From positions 6,208,501-6,272,500 of the forward strand of contig CP114490.1 of the NCBI GenBank assembly GCA_027186245.1: 64,000 bases of DNA, in the 5' to 3' direction. A program made the position numbers and the translations under genes. Each line of letters begins with the position of its first letter. The first letter of the stretch is position 1. Below are positions 38,701-49,700 of the stretch, in pieces. The DNA comes from Coriaria nepalensis (lineage: Eukaryota; Streptophyta; Magnoliopsida; Cucurbitales; Coriariaceae). Under the pieces are notes generated by a model. It was given only the letters and a program-made list of their open reading frames with translations. It had not been told where the DNA came from and ran no database searches.

Positions 38701-40614
38701 TCATTGATTTGAGTTTCAGGTAAAACAAATGCACACATTTACTACAAAGATCATTAGAATGTTTTGCCCGAAACTTGTGTCTTAAATACGAAAGTAGACT
38801 TCTTCGAACCTCTATCAAATGGTTTAGTGGCTTCAGGAGACTTATTGAAATGCTTTTCAGGTGAAATAAATGCACATGTGTCCTTCAAAGATCCCTAGCA
38901 AGTAATGCACAAAATTTGTGTTTGATGTGCGATAATAGAATTCGTCGAAACCTCATTCATATGATTTAGTGGTTTGAAGAGTCTCATTGATTTGAGTTTC
39001 AGGTAAAACAAATGCACACGTTTACTACAAAGATCATTAGAATGTTTTGCCCAAAACTTGTGTCTGAAATACGAAAGTAGACTTCATTCGAACCTCTATC
39101 AAATGGTTTAGTGGCTTCAGGAGACTTATTGAAATGCTTTTCAGGTGAAGTAAATGCACATGTGTCCTTCAAATATCCCTAGCAAGTAATGCACAAAATT
39201 TGTGTTTGATGTGCGATAATAGAATTCGTCGAAACCTCATTCATATGATTTAGTGGTTTGAAGAGTCTCATTGATTTGTGTTTCAGGTAAAACAAATGCA
39301 CACGTTTACTACAAAGATCATTAGAATGTTTTGTCCGAAACTTGTGTCTCAAAATACGAAAGTAGACTTCATTCGAACCTCATTCAAATGGTTGATTGGC
39401 TTCATGAGATTTATTGAAGTGATTTTCAGATGAAATAAATGCACATGTGTCCTACAAAGATCACTAGCAAGTTATGCACAAAATTTGTGTTTGATGTGCG
39501 ATAATAGAATTAGTTGGAACCTCATTCATATGATTTAGTGGCTAGAGGAGACTCATTGATTTGATTTTCAGGTAAAACAAATGCACACGTTTACTACAAA
39601 GATCATTAGAATGTTTTGCCCGAAACTTGTGTCTGAAATATGAAAGTAGACTTCATTCGAACCTCTATCAAATGGTTTAGTGGCTTCAGGAGACTTATTG
39701 AAATGCTTTTCAGGTGAAATAAATGCACATGTGTCCTTCAAAGACCCCTAGCAAGTTATGCACAAAATTTGTGTTTGATGTGCGATAATAGAATTCGTCG
39801 AAACCTCATTCATATGATTTAGTGGTTTGAAGAGTCTCATTGATTTGAGTTTCAGGTAAAACAAATGCACACGTTTACTACAAAGATCATTAAAATGTTT
39901 TGCCCGAAACTTGTGTCTGAAATACGAAAGTACACTTCATTCGAACCTCATTCAAATGGTTGAGTGGCTTCAGGAGACTTATTGAAGTGATTTTAAGATG
40001 AAATAAATGAACATGTGTCCTACAAAGATTACTAGCAAGTAATTTACAAAATTTGTGTTTGATGTGCGATAATAGAATTCGTCGGAACCTCATTCATATG
40101 ATTTAGTGGTTTGAAGAGTGTCATTGGTTTGAGTTTCAGGTAAAACAAATGCACACATTCACTACAAAGATCATTAGAATGTTTTGCCCGAAACTTGTGT
40201 CTGAAATACGAAAGTAGACTTCATTCGAACCTCTATCAAATGGTTTAGTGGCTTCAGGAGACTTATTGAAATGCTTTTCAGGTGAAATAAATGCACATGT
40301 GTCCTTTAAATATCCCTAGCAAGTAATGCACAAAATTTGTGTTTGATGTGCGGTAATAGAATTCGTCGAAACCAAATTCATATGATTTAGTGGTTTGAAG
40401 AGTCTCATTGATTTGAGTTTCAGGTAAAACAAATGCACACGTTTACTACAAAGATCATTAGAATGTTTTGCCCTAAACTTGTGTCTGAAATACGAAAGTA
40501 GACTTCATTCGAACCTCATTCAAATGGTTGAGTTGCTTCAGGAGACTTATTGAAGTAATTTTCAGATGAAATAAATGGACATGTGTCCTACAAAGATCAC
40601 TAGCAAGTTACGCG
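35785..40614 (+). repeat. HOR family 2, copy 4, long form (17 dimers, 4,830 bp)
   Basis: The marker dimer (35829) is followed by the +1 unit (about 36224), A-k with GATACCTAG, a unit with CACGTTTTTACTAC (+2 bp, about 36751), B-L with GGTTGGGTGG (36924), A-g/S, A-a/M with TTTTGTTGTTTG, a -1 unit (37948), GCCCCAAAC (38199), B-L with TTGGCCG, a second -1 unit (38799), GCCCAAAAC, and the closing cassette 39194-40614. Its last nine dimers (38059-40614) copy 30957-33512 at a shift of 7,102 bp. Confidence 0.9.
39194..40614 (+). repeat. Five-dimer closing cassette, copy 4 (1,421 bp)
   Basis: Same five units, nearly identical to 32092-33512 and part of the 7,102-bp-spaced duplication. Its boundaries match the other copies to the base, ending just before the marker dimer at 40615. 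Confidence 0.88.
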
Positions 40615-42887
40615 CAAAATTTGTGTTTGATGTGCGATAATTGAATTCGTCGGAACCTCAGTCATATAATGTAGTGGTTTGAAGAGTCTCATTGATTTGA
40701 GTTTCAGGTAAAACAAATGCACACATTTACTACAAAGATCATTAGAATGTTTTGCCCGAAACTTGTGTCTGAAATACGAAAGTAGACTTCATTCGAACCT
40801 CTATCAAATGGTTTAGTGGCTTCAGGAGACTTATTGAAATGCTTTTCAGGTGAAATAAATGCACATGTGTCCTTCAAAGATCCCTAGCAAGTAATGCACA
40901 AAATTTGTGTTTGATGTGCGATAATAGAATTCGTCGAAACCTCATTCATATGATTTAGTGGTTTGAAGAGTCTCATTGATTTGAGTTTCAGGTAAAACAA
41001 ATGCACACGTTTACTACAAAGATCATTAGAATGTTTTGTCCGAAACTTGTGTCTCAAAATACGAAACTAGACTTCATTCGAACCTCATTCAAATGGTTGA
41101 TTGGCTTCATGAGATTTATTGAAGTGATTTTCAGATGAAATAAATGCACATGTGTCCTACAAAGATCACTAGCAAGTTATGCACAACATTTGTGTTTGAT
41201 GTGCGATAATAGAATTAGTTGGAACCTCATTCATATGATTTAGTGGCTAGAGGAGACTCATTGATTTGATTTTCAGGTAAAACAAATGCACACGTTTACT
41301 ACAAAGATCATTAGAATGTTTTGCCCGAAACTTGTGTCTGAAATACGAAAGTAGACTTCATTCGAACCTCTATCAAATGGTTTAGTGGCTTCAGGAGACT
41401 TATTGAAATGCTTTTCAGGTGAAATAAATGCACATGTGTCCTTCAAAGATACCTAGCAAGTTATGCACAAAATTTGTGTTTGATGTGCGATAATAGAATT
41501 CGTCGAAACCTCATTCATATGATTTAGTGGTTTGAAGAGTCTCATCGATTTGAGTTTCAGGTAAAACAAATGCACACGTTTACTACAAAGATCATTAGAA
41601 TGTTTTGCCCGAAACTTGTGTCTGAAATACGAAAGTAGACTTCATTCGAACCTCTATCAAATGGTTTAGTGGCTTCAGGAGACTTATTGAAATGCTTTTC
41701 AGGTGAAATAAATGCACATGTGTCCTTCAAAGATCCCTAGCAAGTTATGCACAAAATTTGTGTTTGATGTGCGATAATAGAATTCGTCGAAACCTCATTC
41801 ATATGATTTAGTGGTTTGAAGAGTCTCATCGATTTGAGTTTCAGGTAAAACAAATGCACACTTTTACTACAAAGATCATTAGAATGTTTTGCCCAAAACT
41901 TGTCTCTGAAATACGAATGTAGACTTCATTCGAACCTCATTTAAATGGTTGAGTGGCTTCATGAGACTTATTGAAGTGATTTTCAGATGAAATAAATGCA
42001 CATGTGTCCTACAAAGATCACTAGCAAGTTATGCACTAAATTTGTGTTTGATGTGGGATAATAGAATTCGTCGAAACCTCATTCATATGATTTAGTGGTT
42101 TCAAGAGTCTCATTGATTTGAGTTTCAGATAAAACAAATGCACACGTTTACTACAAAGATCATTAGAATGTTTTGCCCGAAACTTGTGTCTGAAATACGA
42201 AAGTAGACTTTATTCGAACCTCATTCAAATGGTGGAGTGGCTTCAGGAGACTTATTGAAGTGATTTTCAGATGAAATAAATGCACATGTGTCCTACAAAG
42301 ATCACTAGCAAGTTACGCGCAAAATTTGTGTTTGATGTGCGATAATAGAATTCGTCGGAACCTCATTCATATGATTTAGTGGTTTGAAGAGTCTCATTGA
42401 TTTGAGTTTCAGCTAAAACAAATGCACACGTTTACTACAAAGTTCATTAGAATTTTTTGCCCGAAACTTGTGTCTGAAATACGAAAGTAGACTTCATTCG
42501 AACCTCTATCAAATGGTTTAGTGGCTTCAGGAGACTTATTGAAATGCTTTTCAGGTTAAATAAATGCACATGTGTCCTTTAAATATCCCTAGCAAGTAAT
42601 GCACAAAATTTGTGTTTGATGTGCGATAATAGAATTCGTCGAAACCAAATTCATATGATTTAGTGGTTTGAAGAGTCTCATTGATTTGAGTTTCAGGTAA
42701 AACAAATGCACACGTTTACTACAAAGATCATTAGAATGTTTTGCCCGAAACTTGTGTCTGAAATACGAAAGTAGACTTCATTCGAACCTCATTCAAATGG
42801 TTGAGTGGCTTCAGGAGACTTATTGAAGTAATTTTCAGATGAAATAAATGGACATGTGTCCTACAAAGATCACTAGCAAGTTACGCG
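40615..42887 (+). repeat. HOR family 2, copy 5, degenerate end (8 dimers, 2,273 bp)
   Basis: The marker dimer (40659), +1 unit (about 41055) and A-k with GATACCTAG (41184, junction CACAACATTTG) match the opening of copy 4. Then come a TCATCG/B-S unit, the last clear B-L unit of the window (41752, with CACACTTTTAC), and units with GTTTCAAGAGTC (42036), AGTTCATTAGAATTTTTTG (42320) and AACCAAATTC (42604). The closing cassette is absent. This is where family 2 grades into the more diverged right half. Confidence 0.85.
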
Positions 42888-43597
42888 CAAAATTTGTGTT
42901 TGATGTGCGATAATTGAATTCGTCGGAACCTCAGTCATATGATGTAGTGGTTTGAAGAGTCTCATTGATTTGAGTTTCAGGTAAAACAAATGCACACATT
43001 TACTACAAAGATCATTAGAAATTTTTGCCCGAAATTTGTGTCTGAAATACGAAAGTAGACTTCATTCGAACCTCTATCAAATGGTTTAGTGGCTTCAGGA
43101 GACTTATTGAAATGCTTTTCAGGTGAAATAAATGCACATGTGTCCTTCAAAGATCCCTAGCAAGTAATGCACAAAATTTGTCTTTGATGTGCGATAATAG
43201 AATTCGTCGAAACCTCATTCATATGATTTAGTGGTTTGAAGAGTCTCATTAATTTGAGTTTCAGGTAAAAAAAATTCACACGTTTACTACAAAGATCATT
43301 AGAATGTTTTGCCCGAAACTTGTGTCTGAAATACGAAAGTAGACTTCATTCGAACCTCTTTCAAATGGTTTAGTGGCTTCAGGAGACTTATTGAAATGCT
43401 TTTCAGGTGAAATAAATGCACATGTGTCCTTCAAAGATCCCTAGCAAGTAATGCACAAAATTTGTGTTTGATGTGCGATAATAGAATTCGTCGAAACCTC
43501 ATTCATATGATTTAGTGGTTTGAAGGGTCTCATTGATTTGAGTTTCAGGTAAAACAAATGCACACGTTTACTACAAAGATCATTAGAATGTTTTGCC

Positions 43598-43739
43598 CGA
43601 AACTTGTGTCTGAAATACGAAATTAGACTTCATTCGAACCTCTATCAAATGGTTTAGTGGCTTCAGGAGACTTATTGAAATGCTTTTCAGGTCAAATAAA
43701 TGCACATGTGTCCTACAAAGATCCCTAGCAAGTTACGCG
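43598..43739 (+). repeat. Chimeric B subunit, S body with an M-like tail
   Basis: CTATCAAATGGTTTAG and AAATGCTTTTCAGG are S markers. The tail reads TACAAAGATCCC and then GTTACGCG, the latter otherwise following M forms. The TACAAAG/ATCCC combination shows a switch close to the end of the subunit, just before the marker dimer at 43740. Confidence 0.6.
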
Positions 43740-44449
43740 CAAAATTTGTGTTTGATGTGCGATAATTGAATTCGTCGGAACCTCAGTTATATGATGTAGT
43801 TGTTTGAAGAGTCTCATTGATTTGAGTTTCAGGTAAAACAAATGCACACGTTTACTACAAAGATCATTAGAATGTTTTGCCCGAAACTTGTGTCTGAAAT
43901 ACGAAAGTAGACTTCATTCGAACCTCTATCAAATGGTTTAGTGGCTTCAGGAGACTTATTGAAATGCTTTTCAGGTGAAATAAATGCACATGTGTCCTTC
44001 AAAGACCCCTAGCAAGTTATGCACAAAATTTGTGTTTGATGTGCGATAATAGAATTCGTCGAAACCTCATTCATATGATTTAGTGGTTTCAAGAGTCTCA
44101 TTGATTTGAGTTTCAGATAAAACAAATGCACACGTTTACTACAAAGATCATTAGAATGTTTTGCTCGAAACTTGTGTCTGAAATACGAAAGTAGACTTCA
44201 TTCGAACCTCATTCAAATGGTTGAGTGGCTTCAGGTGACTTATTGAAGTGATTTTCAGATGAAATAAATGCACATGTGTCCTACAAAGATCACTAGCAAA
44301 TTACGCGCAAAATTTGTGTTTGATGTGCGATAATAGAATTCGTCGGAACCTCATTCATATGATTTAGTGGTTTGAAGAGTCTCATTGATTTGAGTTTCAG
44401 GTAAAACAAATGCACACGTTTACTACAAAGATCATTAGAATGTTTTGCC

Positions 44450-44591
44450 CGAAACTTGTGTCTGAAATACGAAAGTAGACATCATTCGAACCTCATTCAA
44501 ATGGTTGAGTTACTTCAGGAGACTTATTGAAATGCTTTTCAGGTGAAATAAATTCACATGTGTCCTTCAAAGATCCCTAGCAAGTAATGCA
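44450..44591 (+). repeat. Chimeric B subunit, M start and S end
   Basis: The first half has the M markers CATTCAAATGG and TTGAGTTACTTC. The second half has the S markers AAATGCTTTTCAGGTG and TTCAAAGATCCC. The switch lies between about 44510 and 44530. This is the pattern expected from gene conversion or crossover inside a subunit. A small private change is AATTCACATG. Confidence 0.7.
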
Positions 44592-45727
44592 CAAAATTTG
44601 TGTTTGATGTGCGATAATAGAATTCGTCGAAACCTCATTCATATGATTTAGTGGTTTGAAGGGTCTCATTGATTTGAGTTTCAGGTAAAACAAATGCACA
44701 CATTTACTACAAAGATCATTAGAATGTTTTGCCCGAAACTTGTGTCTGAAATACGAAAGTAGACTTCATTCGAACCTCATTCAAATGGTTGAGTAGCTTC
44801 AGGAGACTTATTGAAGTAATTTTAAGATGAAATAAATGCACATGTGTCCTACAAAGATCACTAGTAAGTTATTTACAAAATTTGTGTTTGATGTGCGATA
44901 ATAGAATTCGTCGGAACCTCATTCATATGATTTAGTGGTTAGAAGAGTCTCATTGATTTGAGTTTCAGGTAAAACAAATGCACACGTTTACTACAAAGAT
45001 CATTAGAATGTTTTGCCCGAAACTTGTGTCTGAAATACGAAAGTAGACTTCATCCGAACCTCTATCAAATGGTTTAGTTGCTTCAGGAGAATTATTGAAA
45101 TGCTTTTCAGGTGAAATAAATGCACATGTGTCCTTCAAAGATCCCTAGCAAGTAATGCACAAAATTTGTGTTTGATGTGCGATAATAGAATTCGTCGAAA
45201 CCTCATTCATATGATTTAGTGGTTTGAAGAGTCTCATTGATTTGAGTTTCACGTAAAACAAATGCACACGTTTACTACAAAGATCATTAGAATGTTTTGC
45301 CCGAAACTTGTGTCTGAAATATGAAAGTAGACTTCATTCGAACCTCTATCAAATGGTTTAGTGGCCTTAGGAGACTTATTGAAATGCTTTTCAGGTGAAA
45401 TAAATGCACATGTGTCCTTCAAAGATCCCTAGCAAGTAATGCACAAAATTTGTGTTTGATGTGCGATAATAGAATTCGTCGAAACCTCATTCATATGATT
45501 TAGTGGTTTCAAGAGTCTCATTGATTTGAGTTTCAGATAAAACAAATGCACACGTTTACTACAAAGATCATTAGAATGTTTTGCTCGAAACTTGTGTCTG
45601 AAATACGAAAGTAGACTTCATTCGAACCTCATTCAAATGGTTGAGTGGCTTCAGGTGACTTATTGAAGTGATTTTCAGATGAAATAAATGCACATGTGTC
45701 CTACAAAGATCACTAGCAAATTACGCG
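44592..45727 (+). repeat. HOR family 3 cassette, copy 1 (4 dimers, 1,136 bp)
   Basis: Four dimers: B-M with AAGTAATTTTAAGATG and AGTTATTTAC, A-g with GGTTAGAAG and GTTGCTTC, A-a with TTTCACGTAAAAC and GGCCTTAGG, and A-a with GTTTCAAGAG, TTGCTCG, CAGGTGAC and AAATTACGCG. The series recurs at 47716-48851, a shift of 3,124 bp (11 x 284). The following A-g unit with a TTAGACTTTTTTG variant matches as well (45728 and 48852). Confidence 0.88.
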
Positions 45728-47715
45728 CAAAATTTGTGTTTGATGTGCGATAATAGAATTCGTCGGAACCTCATTCATATGATTTAGTGGTTTGAAGAGT
45801 CTCATTGATTTGAGTTTCAGGTAAAACAAATGCACGCATTTACTACAAAGATCATTAGACTTTTTTGCCCGAAACTTGTGTCTGAAATACGAAAGTAGAC
45901 TGCATTCGAACCTCTATCAAATGGTTTAGTGGCTTCAGGAGACTTATTGAAATGCTTTTCTTGTGAAATAAATGCACATGTGTCCTTCAAAGATCCCTAG
46001 CAAGTAATGCACAAAATTTGTGTTTGATGTGCGATAATAGAATTCGTCGAAACCTCATTCATATGATTTAGTGGTTTGAAGAGTCTCATTGATTTGAGTT
46101 TCAGGTAAAACAAATGCACACGTTTACTACAAAGATCATTAGAATGGTTTGCCCGAAACTTGTGTCTGAAATACGAAAGTAGACTTCATTCGTACCTCAT
46201 TCAAATGGTTGAGTGGCTTCAGGAGACTTATTGAAGTAATTTTAAGATGAAATAAATGCACATGTGTCCTACAAAGATCACTAGCAAGTTATTTACAAAA
46301 TTTGTGTTTGATGTGCGATAATAGAATTCGTCGGAACCTCATTCATATGATTTAGTGGTTTGAAGAGTCTCATTGATTTGAGTTTCAGGTAAAACAAATG
46401 CACACATTTACTACAAAGATCATTAGAATGTTTTGCCCGAAACTTGTGTCTGAAATACGAAAGTAGACTTCATTCGAACCTCTTTCAAATGGTTTAGTGG
46501 CTTCAGGAGACTTATTGAATTGATTTTCAGATGAAATAAATGCACATGTGTCCTTCAAAGATCCCTAGCAAGTAAGGCACAAAATTTGTTTTTGATGTGC
46601 GATAATAGAATTCGTTGAAACATCATTCATATGATTTAGTGGTTTGAAGAGTCTCATTGATTTGAGTTTCAGGTAAAACAAATGCACACGTTTACTACAA
46701 AGATCATTAGAATGTTTTGCCCGAAACTTGTGCCTGAAATACGAAAGTAGACTTCATCCGAACCTCTATCAAATGGTTTAGTGGCTTCAGGAGACTTATT
46801 GAAATGCTTTTCAGGTGAAATAAATGCACATGTGTCCTTCAAAGATCCCTAGCATGTAATGCACAAAATTTGTGTTTGATGTGCGATAATAGAATTCGTC
46901 GAAACCTCATTCACATGATTTAGTGGTTTGAAGAGTCTCATTGATTTGAGTTTCAGGTAAAACAAATGCACACGTTTACTACAAAGATCATTAGAATGTT
47001 TTACCCGAAACTTGTTTCTGAAATACGAAAGTAGACTTCATTCGAACCTCTATCAAATGGTTTAGTGGCTTCAGGAGACTTATTGAAATGCTTTTCAAGT
47101 GAAATAAATGCACATGTGTCCTTCAAAGATCCCTAGCAAGTAATGCACAAAATTTGTGTTTGATGTGCGATAATAGAATTCGTCGAAACCTCATTCACAT
47201 GATTTAGTGGTTTCAAGAGTCTCATTGATTTGAGTTTCAGATAAACCAAATGCACACGTTTACTACAAAGATCATTAGAATGTTTTGCCCGAAACTTGTG
47301 TCTGAAATACGAAAGTAGACTTCATTCGAACCTCATTCAAATGGTTGAGTGACTTCAGGAGACTTATTGAAGTGATTTTCAGATGAAATAAATGCACATG
47401 TGTCCTACAAAGATCACAAGCAACTTACGCGCAAAATTTGTGTTTGATGTGCGATAATAGAATTCGTCGGAACCTCATTCATATTATTTAGTTGTTTGAA
47501 GAGTCTCGTTGATTTGAGTTTCAGGTAAAACAAATGCACACATTTACTACAAAGATCATTAGACTTTTTTGCCCGAAACTTGTGTCTGAAATACGAAAGT
47601 AGACTTCATTCGAACCTCTATCAAATGGTTTAGTGGCTTCAGGAGACTTATTGAAATGCTTTTCAGGTGAAATAAATGCACATGTGTCCTTCAAAGATCC
47701 CTAGCATGTAATGCA
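45728..47715 (+). repeat. Mosaic block of seven dimers between family 3 cassettes
   Basis: No clean HOR order was seen. Recognisable units are TTAGACTTTTTTG (45728 and 47432), AAGTAATTTTAAGATG (46012), a chimeric B (46296), GTTGAAACATC (46580), CATTCACATGATT (46864 and 47148) and a GTTTCAAGAG unit with CACAAGCAACTTACGCG (47148). GCATGTAATGC closes two units (46580 and 47432). Many substitutions are private to one dimer. Confidence 0.8.
46438..46579 (+). repeat. Chimeric B subunit, S start, M middle, S end
   Basis: CTCTTTCAAATGGTTTAG is S-like and GAATTGATTTTCAGATG is M-like. The tail TTCAAAGATCCC is S again. A double switch within about 100 bp suggests short-tract gene conversion rather than a single crossover. 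The junction motif is also altered (AAGGCACAAAA). Confidence 0.6.
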
Positions 47716-48851
47716 CAAAATTTGTGTTTGATGTGCGATAATAGAATTCGTCGAAACCTCATTCATATGATTTAGTTGTCTGAAGAGTCTCATTGATTTG
47801 AGTTTCAGGTAAAACAAATGCCCACGTTTACTACAAAGATCATTAGAATGTTTTGCCCGAAACTTGTGTCTGAAATACGAAAGTAGACTTCATTCGAACC
47901 TCATTCAAATGGTTGAGTGGCTTCAGGAGACTTATTGAAGTAATTTTAAGATGAAATAAATGCACATGTGTCCTACAAAGATCACTAGTAAGTTATTTAC
48001 AAAATTTGTGTTTGATGTGCGATAATAGAATTCGTCGGAACCTCATTCATATGATTTAGTGGTTAGAAGAGTCTCATTGATTTGAGTTTCAGGTAAAACA
48101 AATGCACACGTTTACTACAAAGATCATTAGAATGTTTTGCCCGAAACTTGTGTCTGAAATACGAAAGTAGACTTCATCCGAACCTCTATCAAATGGTTTA
48201 GTTGCTTCAGGAGACTTATTGAAATGCTTTTCAGGTGAAATAAATGCACATGTGTCCTTCAAAGATCCCTAGCAAGTAATGCACAAAATTTGTGTTTGAT
48301 GTGCGATAATAGAATTCGTCGAAACCTCATTCATATGATTTAGTGGTTTGAAGAGTCTCATTGATTTGAGTTTCACGTAAAACAAATGCACACGTTTACT
48401 ACAAAGATCATTAGAATGTTTTGCCCGAAACTTGTGTCTGAAATATGAAAGTAGACTTCATTCGAACCTCTATCAAATGGTTTAGTGGCCTTAGGAGACT
48501 TATTGAAATGCTTTTCAGGTGAAATAAATGCACATGTGTCCTTCAAAGATCCCTAGCAAGTAATGCACAAAATTTGTGTTTGATGTGCGATAATAGAATT
48601 CGTCGAAACCTCATTCATATGATTTAGTGGTTTCAAGAGTCTCATTGATTTGAGTTTCAGATAAAACAAATGCACACGTTTACTACAAAGATCATTAGAA
48701 TGTTTTGCTCGAAACTTGTGTCTTAAATACGAAAGTAGACTTCATTCGAACCTCATTCAAATGGTTGAGTGGCTTCAGGTGACTTATTGAAGTGATTTTC
48801 AGATGAAATAAATGCACATGTGTCCTACAAAGATCACTAGCAAATTACGCG
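47716..48851 (+). repeat. HOR family 3 cassette, copy 2 (4 dimers, 1,136 bp)
   Basis: This block matches 44592-45727 at 3,124 bp. Shared variants are GGTTAGAAG (48062), TTTCACGTAAAAC, GGCCTTAGG, TTGCTCG and CAGGTGAC. Differences seen are AAATGCCCACG and GTTGTCTGAAG in the first unit and GTGTCTTAAATACG in the last (about 48720). Confidence 0.88.
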
Positions 48852-49700
48852 CAAAATTTGTGTTTGATGTGCGATAATAGAATTCGTCGGAACCTCATTC
48901 ATATGATTTAGTGGTTTGAAGAGTCTCATTGATTTGAGTTTCAGGTAAAACAAATGCACACATTTACTACAAAGATCATTAGACTTTTTTGCCCGAAACT
49001 TGTGTCTGAAATACGAAAGTAGACTTCATTCGAACCTCTATCAAATGGTTAGGCTTCAGGAGACTTATTGAAATGCTTTTCAGGTGAAATAAATGCACAT
49101 GTGTCCTTCAAAGATCCATAGCAAGTTATGCACAAAATTTGTGTTTGATGTGCGATAATAGAATTCGTCGAAACCTCATTCATATGATTTAGTGGTTTGA
49201 ACAGTCTCATTGATTTGAGTTTCAGGTAAAACAAATGCACACGTTTACTACAAAGATCATTAGAATGTTTTGCCCGAAACTTGTGTCTGAAATACGAAAG
49301 TAGACTTCATTCGAACCTCTATCTAATGGTTTAGTGGCTTCAGGAGACTTATTGAAATGCTTTTCAGGTGAAATAAATTCACATGTGTCCTTCAAAGATC
49401 CCTAGCAAGTAATGCACAAAATTTGTGTTTGATGTGCGATAATAGAATTCGTCGAAACCTCATTCATATGATTTAGTGGTTTGAAGAGTCTCATTGATTT
49501 GAGTTTCAGGTAAAACAAATGCACACATTTACTACAAAGATCATTAGCCTTTTTTTCCCGAAACTTGTGTCTGAAATACGAAAGTAGACTTCATTCGAAC
49601 CTCTATCAAATGGTTTAGTGGCTTCAGGAGACTTATTGAAATGCTTTTCAGGTGAAATAAATGCACATGTGTCCTTCAAAGATCCCTAGCAAGTAATGCA
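48852..49700 (+). repeat. Three-dimer cassette with 3-bp deletion, copy 1 (849 bp)
   Basis: The first unit has TTAGACTTTTTTG and ATGGTTAGGCTTC (3 bp shorter than ATGGTTTAGTGGCTTC, about 49048) and ends ATCCATAGC. The second has TTGAACAGTC, CTATCTAATGG and AAATTCACATG. The third has ATTAGCCTTTTTTTCCCG. The trio recurs at 51406 and 54527, each 849 bp because the deletion is inherited. This copy stands outside the 11-dimer duplication that carries the other two. Confidence 0.88.

Larger units (their letters stand above)
42888..44591 (+). repeat. Mosaic block of six diverged dimers
   Basis: It starts with a changed marker dimer (CAGTCATATGATGTAG, AGAAATTTTTGCC, GAAATTTGTG) whose variants recur at 60773. 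Then come TCATTAATTTG with AAAAAAATTCACAC (43172), GAAGGGTCTC with AAATTAGAC (43456), CAGTTATATGATGTAGTTG (43740), GTTTCAAGAGTC with TTGCTCG and CAGGTGAC (44024), and an A-g unit with a chimeric B (44308). Private substitutions are visibly more frequent than in the left half. No indels were found. Confidence 0.8.

Noticed and set aside
27534..38875. A repeated 87-residue open frame on the minus strand (27534, 28385, 31510, 34066, 37761, 38612) as a conserved small gene family
   Set aside because: It exists only because a 1-bp deletion (ACTTCTTCG) in certain dimers joins two frames. The copies are identical because the DNA was duplicated. Homologous dimers have stops in this frame, and there is no promoter, splice signal or codon bias apart from the repeat.
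29379..40093. A 67-residue minus-strand open frame (29379, 32788, 35060, 39890) as a gene
   Set aside because: It follows the closing cassette of HOR family 2, where substitutions such as AGTACACTTC remove stops. Copy number equals cassette copy number, and its single residue change reflects ordinary satellite drift.
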